A stretch of 64,000 nucleotides of DNA from Pogonophryne albipinna (lineage: Eukaryota > Chordata > Actinopteri > Perciformes > Artedidraconidae), in the NCBI GenBank assembly GCA_028583405.1, contig JAPTMU010000087.1:248001-312000 (forward strand), given 5' to 3'. Both the position numbers and the translations under genes were made by a program. The notes under the pieces were generated by a model. The model saw only the letters and a list, made by a program, of their open reading frames with translations. It did no database searches and had not been told where the DNA came from. Shown here in pieces: positions 58,794 through 64,000 of this stretch (position 1 is its first letter; each line of letters starts with the position of its first letter).

Positions 58794-59164
58794 CCCCCGG
58801 ACCCCCCTAGAGGATGTGAGGTCCCCCCTGGAGGAGGTGTGGACCCCCCTAGAGGAGGTGAGGTGCCCCCTAGAGGAGGTGCGGACCCCCCTAGAATAGG
58901 TGAGGTCCCCCCTAGAGTAGGTGAGGTCCCCCCTAGAGGATGTGAGGTCCACCCTGGAGGAGGTGAGGACCCCCCTAGAATAGGTGAGGTCCCCCCTAGA
59001 GTAGGTGAGGTCCCCCCTAGAGGAGGTGAGGTGCCCCCTAGAGGAGGTGCGGACCCCCCTAGAGGAGGTGAGGTCCCTCCTAGAGGAGGTGAGGTGCCCC
59101 CTAGAGGAGGTGCGGACCCCCCTAGAGTAGGTGAGGTCCCCCCTGGAGGATGTGAGGTCAACCC
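58794..59164. repeat. 21-bp minisatellite (~17 copies)
   Basis: The unit is a variation on GGTGAGGTCCCCCCTAGAGGA. At 21 bp it leaves several frames open on both strands (GEVPPRG on plus). It lies inside the ZBED-type hAT element. Confidence 0.92.
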
Positions 59165-59683
59165 CCAAATAAAGCAGGTTAAAATAATTAAATTGCATAC
59201 ATGTTCTTTTAGTAAACACTGCAAACGGGTCCCACAGACCCAAACAGCACACAAAGGTTAAAGGTCAGCATATAATAATGTTAAAATGTGTAAATATATA
59301 CACTGCAAAAAACTAAAAAGAGAGGAGTAAAAGTAGCTCACGACAGGTGGGGCTTGAAAAGGCCCACCTGTTCAAAGTGGGGAATGGCAGAAAAAGTTTG
59401 AGAACCACTGGTCAACAGACACAACCAAATTACATACAATCAGTAAGGAAAAAGAGCAAGAACTGAAATGTATAGGTGAAGAGGCACAACGTGTCTACGT
59501 CAATGCACTCTTTTTGGATTCATTTATCAACTATAAGCTTTATCAAAAAGGAAGGTCTTAAGCGCACTCTTAAAAACGGATAGGGTGTCTGCCGCCCGAA
59601 CACAAACTGGAAGCTGATTCCACAAATGTGGAGCTTGATAAGAAAAGGCTCTGGCTCCCATTGTACTTTTAGAGACTCTAGAA

Positions 59684-61276
59684 CAGGGGTCTCCAACCTT
59701 TCTCCACCTGAGAGCTACTTTGAAAAAATGAAAGTGGCCAAGAGCTACTTGCATCGCATCGCTTACATTTATTCACATAGCACTCATCAGTTGAATTAAG
59801 CTACTTTTGTGTGCAATTGCAATACCTAAAGATTATCTAAAATCTTAACTTCACATCAAGGTCCAAGAAAACGACAATTTCTCACATATTAATATGGACA
59901 ACATAGTGAGTACATTGCCTTAATCACCACCTTGCAAGCATCTTATGGCACGTGTAAAATAAGTGCATTCACTCTTTTTTACAGTTAGTGAGATGACTGG
60001 CACTGCATGGAGTCCACCATCGAGGTGTATGCTGGACCCACTTAGGTTCACTCTAATAGTCATTTACATGTTCATCAGTCGGTCTTGTTCTGTATTTAGA
60101 TTTCATGACATTCATGCCAGAAAAAGCTGCTTCATAAAGGGATGTAGAGCCAAATAAAGCAGACATTTTCAGTGCTGCTTGGTGAATGTTCTTAGAGTTG
60201 TCTGGGTCTACAAGGCTCCAGAAATGTTGTAAGTTTTGCTGAGACTTCAGCTGAACATTATTTTCGAGATTTATAACCTCCATCTCCACAGGATTGACAC
60301 TGAACAGTTCAGCCATATTTTCTTCTTCTTCGTCTTGACATTAAATTATAAACCAAAATAAATGAATTGTATAGGTCTAGCCTCCCTATATCTGTGTGTG
60401 ACATTTTTCCATCCTCAAAAACAAAAAACTAATACTTCTGCAGTCTAGCTGCAGCTTCTAGCAACGGTCTTCTGTTAAAGAAAGGACACTGAATGTCCTG
60501 AATGAGGCATCACACACATGACTTAAGTCTGAACACAGCAGACAACAGGAGTATTTACAACAGCATTATAAAAACTAAAATAGTGCATGTGGGTGCACAC
60601 TTACATTCTCTGTCTTACTGTTACATGAATCCCATGAATGTATGAGATTAAGTTAGCTTCATTATCTCAATCAGTGATTAAGTGAATAATAAAGTTTCTA
60701 TCAGGTCACTATCAGCCTGTCACTCTTATTAGTAGTTATTTTTCAGGAGGGGGCGGGGTTTGGAGGAACGGAGAGGAGACGGTGATTGCGGAAGCTTTCC
60801 TCCTGCCTTCACAAACTTTACACACGTATTTATCAACTGAAAATAGCAAGTGGAAATTCATACTCTGCAATCCAAGACTTGATTGAATCCACCAAAAACC
60901 TGACATGACGATAACGAGTGTTTTTCAAAAACACAAATCCCTCCCTGTGTGTCTCTGAGCCGCAGCGACGCGGACTGATTCAGAGCGGGTCATTCTGCCG
61001 TTGGTTCTGGACTGGTGCTGCTGGATAAAGCAGACTGCTCCATGTGTGGTGTCGCTGTGCCGCTGTCACATTATGCTCCTTGATCTCTGCGTCACGGACC
61101 AATTTTATATTTGTGTGACAGAAACAATTCTAAAATAAAAACACTTTATTGTCCGGCCGCGATCGAAAAATCAAGAGGCAACGTTACTACGCTATAATCG
61201 ATAATCGAGGGGCGAGCTACTGAAAAGCTGCCCGCGAGCTACCGGTAGCTCGCGATCGACGTGTTGGAGACCCCTG
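59684..61276 (-). mobile_element. hAT element, second copy of the 29550-32599 family
   Basis: CTCTAGAA flanks it at 59676-59683 and 61277-61284, a perfect 8-bp TSD. The ends are CAGGGGTCTCCAACC and its complement. The sequence follows the first copy closely throughout but lacks the 1.38-kb palindromic MITE. Confidence 0.9.
60053..60316 (-). pseudogene. hAT transposase C-terminal fragment, second copy
   Basis: 87 residues: MAELFSVNPVEMEVINLENN to YRTRPTDEHVNDY, the same hATC region as 29893-30276 with an earlier stop (small deletion near 60057). Catalytic parts are absent. Confidence 0.85.
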
Positions 61277-61370
61277 CTCTAGAACAACCAACAACCCTGC
61301 ATTCTTGGAACGCAATGCCCTAGTAGGACAGTAGGGTATAATGAGTTCTTTAAGGTAACTTTTACATTTC

Positions 61371-61933
61371 CTGTGTACATAATGAGTTCTGGTAGATAAA
61401 ATCGATAGTGGCAGAGCAGTGGTGTAGAACAGGGAGTCATCTGAACCTAGGGCACAGAGACAAAATGTGACATTCAGAGTATAGTGGGTGTGCGCTGTGA
61501 AGGTGAGATGTGATCAGTCGTGTTCACCGTAGACGCACTTAAAGCCATATGTTGATCCCGGGTGAGATCACCACAGGCCCAGGATAACGCTACTGGCGGG
61601 GTACAGAAACACTGTTTTCATTCCATCATTTTTGCAGTCACTTGCATTTTGGTGTTTATGTCCATCAGACAAAAGTGGACACTTTTTACACAAATTACAG
61701 CCTTCCTGAATTTCAATGAGTAGGCTAAGCCTATGCTCCCTTTATGGCAATCTTTTAGGCTTTTAGTGTGAAACATCCACAGGAAGTTTTGAGTTGTATT
61801 GACTCCACAACTTCCTAAGAAACCTCAACGGATGGATATTGAAAACTTATTTTGAAATCAAATGATGAATATCTGTTTAAAAATAAATCTAGGAATGCTT
61901 TTGACCTTTGAACCTTGCCTATCCGTCCAACAG
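61371..61933. other. Intron sequence, nothing recognised
   Basis: No repeat ends. The acceptor region ends ATCCGTCCAACAG. Confidence 0.5.
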
Positions 61934-61985
61934 GAAGAAGGTGAGATCAGCACCACCCCTAAAGTGTCTGCCTGTAGCACGCCAG
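61934..61985 (+). CDS. enah: enah exon: Ser/Thr-rich linker
   Basis: A 52-nt exon from phase 0 to phase 1: EEGEISTTPKVSACSTPG, the Gly/Asp codon being split. In Mena the corresponding stretch after the FAB motif is an acidic, Ser/Thr-rich linker ending STSTPE, so order and style agree although residues differ. It ends at CCAG before GTGAGT. Likely unstructured and open to phosphorylation; that is inference. Confidence 0.85.
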
Positions 61986-62165
61986 GTGAGTGTTCCTCTA
62001 TGGAAACATATTCAAATGCATCCTCACAACAGAGGGGGCCACGGTCCCAGTTAGCATGAAGCTAGCTCCCATCACATCAATGTTAAACAGTAAATCTGTT
62101 TTTCCTTACTGAATAGCTGAACTTCATGTCTTGTGCTTTTCATATTTCTGGGCTTTTTTCTCCAG

Positions 62166-62232
62166 ACATGCCAAGGAAGCCATGGGACAGAACTAACACC
62201 ATGAACGGTAGCAAATCTCCAGTAATTGGAAG
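62166..62232 (+). CDS. enah: enah exon: KPWDRTNTMNGSKSP block
   Basis: A 67-nt exon after TTTTTTCTCCAG. With the split codon it reads DMPRKPWDRTNTMNGSKSPV and then IGR, ending in phase 2 before GTACAG. The KPW-x-RTNTMNGSKSPVI block is almost identical to vertebrate Mena and lies between the FAB motif and the tetramerisation coiled coil. The Thr and Ser residues are candidate phosphorylation sites by family knowledge. In mammals the epithelial exon 11a follows here as an option. Confidence 0.94.
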
Positions 62233-62838
<606 letters not shown>

Positions 62839-62886
62839 ACTAGAGTCTTCGTGGAGACATCCCACTGGATCAGAGTCCTGCAGCAG
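62839..62886 (+). CDS. Candidate small enah exon (48 nt, symmetric)
   Basis: Between CTCACACAG and GTAGAG lies a 48-nt stretch. When entered in phase 2 from the previous exon it reads R-LESSWRHPTGSESCS-R without a stop and leaves in phase 2, so it could be a cassette exon. Its place after the KPWDRTN exon is where mammals have optional exon 11a, but I see no residue similarity to that exon. It is equally possible that this is chance sequence. Confidence 0.3.
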
Positions 62887-63315
62887 GTAGAGAGTGTGAT
62901 ATCCCTCCTCTCTGTAACAATGATGGGGGTGTGCCGTGATGGAGAGGGTGTTTTTATGAAACCTTTGGACAGGCTCCTGTGTGTCTTGTCTTCTGTTCTT
63001 ACTGATATCTATCTTTCTAAACCATTCATCGCTAACCTAACGATTCCTAGTTCTTCCTAACTGTGAAATCCAAATGTGTATGTCATATACTGTACACTAA
63101 CCCGATCATGCACATGTGTGTCCGCCCAGTGCACAGCAGACTTGGCACATTATTATCACTGTAGAGCAGAGCGAGCAGGCGCCCACAGATAAGGCTGCGC
63201 GTGCGTGTGTGTGTGTTTGTGTTAGAGCAAACCAGATGGTCGCTTCCGGTTCCAGCTTAATAAAAGTATCCTAATATGTGACCTACAGAGAGCTGAGCAC
63301 ACTAATTATTTCATG
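62887..63315. other. Intron sequence, nothing recognised
   Basis: A short GCGTGCGTGTGTGT run at about 63197-63215. No element ends. Confidence 0.5.
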
Positions 63316-63905
63316 GTAATAATAATAATAATAATTCATTTATTTTATATAGGCGCCTTTCAAGGCTCTCAAGGTCGCCGTACAAACACATCAAAAACAA
63401 GATACACAATACATAACACCAGCATAAGAGACATAAACAAGACAATGCAGTACATCAATCAATCAAATAACCAAATCAATAAAAACAGAGGATGTGTGAT
63501 GGATAATGATCAGGGTGGATATGCGAGTGTGAAGAGATATGTTTTGAGGCGTGATTTGAAAATGGGGAGAGAGTCAGTGTTGCGGATGTCAGGTGGGAGG
63601 GAGTTCCAGAGGCGGGGTGCAGAGCAGCTGAAGGCTCTAGACCCCATGGTGGTTAAACGGAAGGGGGGTGCAGTGAGGCTGAGGGAAGCAGAAGACCTGA
63701 GTGTGCGGATGGGTGTGTTGATGTGCAGGAGGTCGGAGAGGTACAGAGGAGTGGGGTTATGGATGGCCTTAAAGGCGAGTGGCAGAATCTTAAAAACGAT
63801 ACGGGATTTGACGGGGAGCCAGGGAAGCTGCTGAAGAACAGGAGTGATGTGGTTAATGGAGGGGGTTCTGGTGATGATGCGGGCATTCGTCACACATGCA
63901 AAATC
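63316..63905 (-). mobile_element. L2-type LINE 3' fragment
   Basis: A (TAA)n tail at 63316-63335 is followed by AGGCGCCTTTCAAGGCTCTC. Then a minus-strand coding remnant (63911-63510) has HITPVLQQLPWLPVKSRIVF, APRLWNSLPPDIR and FKSRLKTYLF, the C-terminal blocks of L2 ORF2. It is 5'-truncated. The tail type matches the piece at 58190-58340, so this is a third L2 family in the window. Confidence 0.85.
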
Positions 63906-64000
63906 GTGCACTCAGCTTACATATACATACTGTTAGAGACATTTTACCTTTTGTTATTATTGTCTGAATGTTAGGCTTAATAATATAAATTAGATTATAC
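63906..64000. other. Intron sequence to window end
   Basis: Nothing recognised. The C-terminal enah exon (coiled coil) is not reached. Confidence 0.5.

Larger units (their letters stand above)
57498..59410. mobile_element. hAT element (ZBED-type ends) with nested repeats
   Basis: Left end CAGCGTTTCTCAAAGTGTGG, right end AGTTTGAGAACCACTG. The flanks GTCTACAC and GTCAACAG agree at 6 of 8 positions, a decayed 8-bp TSD. The interior has no transposase; it holds another hAT element (57718-58498) and a 21-bp minisatellite (58794-59164). Confidence 0.7.
59411..61370 (-). mobile_element. L2 LINE fragment split by a hAT element
   Basis: Positions 59525-59683 and 61277-61360 are consecutive parts of the L2 C-terminus and 3' region (compare 54885-55115). 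They read continuously once the hAT element at 59684-61276 is removed. The first 115 bases are non-repeat or 3' UTR-like (GTGTCTACGTCAATGCACTC). Confidence 0.85.

Noticed and set aside
58709..59261. 180-residue ORFs on both strands
   Set aside because: They are open because of the 21-bp minisatellite. No conserved domain or start context.

Overview
The window is vertebrate nuclear DNA, almost certainly from a ray-finned (teleost) fish and probably a percomorph. It shows intron-exon structure with GT-AG junctions, very long CA/GT microsatellites, and a repeat load typical of fish: Tc1-like, hAT, piggyBac, L2-type LINE, DIRS and tRNA-SINE sequences. No bacterial or organellar features are present. 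The species assignment is inference.

The only host gene I can support is enah (Ena/VASP family, Mena) on the + strand. The window begins in an intron inside the EVH1-coding part and ends before the C-terminal coiled-coil exon. Ten exons have matching phases: 1423-1600 (second half of EVH1), 35336-35408 (linker), 43237-43604 (LERER/EQQ-rich region), 49285-50013 (large skippable Pro/Ser/Thr exon), 51842-52158 (proline-rich core plus G-actin-binding motif), 52593-52735 and 53145-53193 (F-actin-binding motif), 61934-61985, 62166-62232, and a weak 48-nt candidate at 62839-62886. The product would be an actin regulator that recruits profilin-actin and protects barbed ends at lamellipodia, focal adhesions and growth cones.

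All the rest is intron, most of it transposon. The 33.7-kb intron (1601-35335) holds: an intact Tc1-like element (2088-3621, 340-aa transposase with DD34E); a hAT MITE; a palindromic element split by a 1.1-kb hAT element and by a non-autonomous LTR element full of coding minisatellites (6491-8917); a SINE; LINE relics; a 2.3-kb hAT element; a decayed Tc1 copy; a four-level nest (18389-29106: piggyBac-type element, then L2 LINE, then DIRS retroelement, then piggyBac MITE); and a hAT element split by a long-armed palindromic MITE (29550-32599).

The second half contains further L2 fragments (36-38.7 kb, 54.3-55.7 kb, 59.5 kb, 63.3 kb) and a palindromic MITE with 8-bp TSDs (40915-41575). It also has a decayed second DIRS element carrying a hAT/zinc-finger gene relic with about twenty 39-bp coding repeats (45486-48831). 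Near the end are a Tc1-type MITE whose arms carry telomere-like repeats (50699-51565), a 493-bp tandem duplication beside an exon (53311-54296), nested hAT elements and a 21-bp minisatellite (57498-59410).

I found no convincing new molecular system. The most informative signals are the DIRS element, with its internal complementary region and GTT insertion point still readable; the intact Tc1 copy; two palindromic MITEs with 6-bp target duplications; and the telomere-like repeats inside a MITE.
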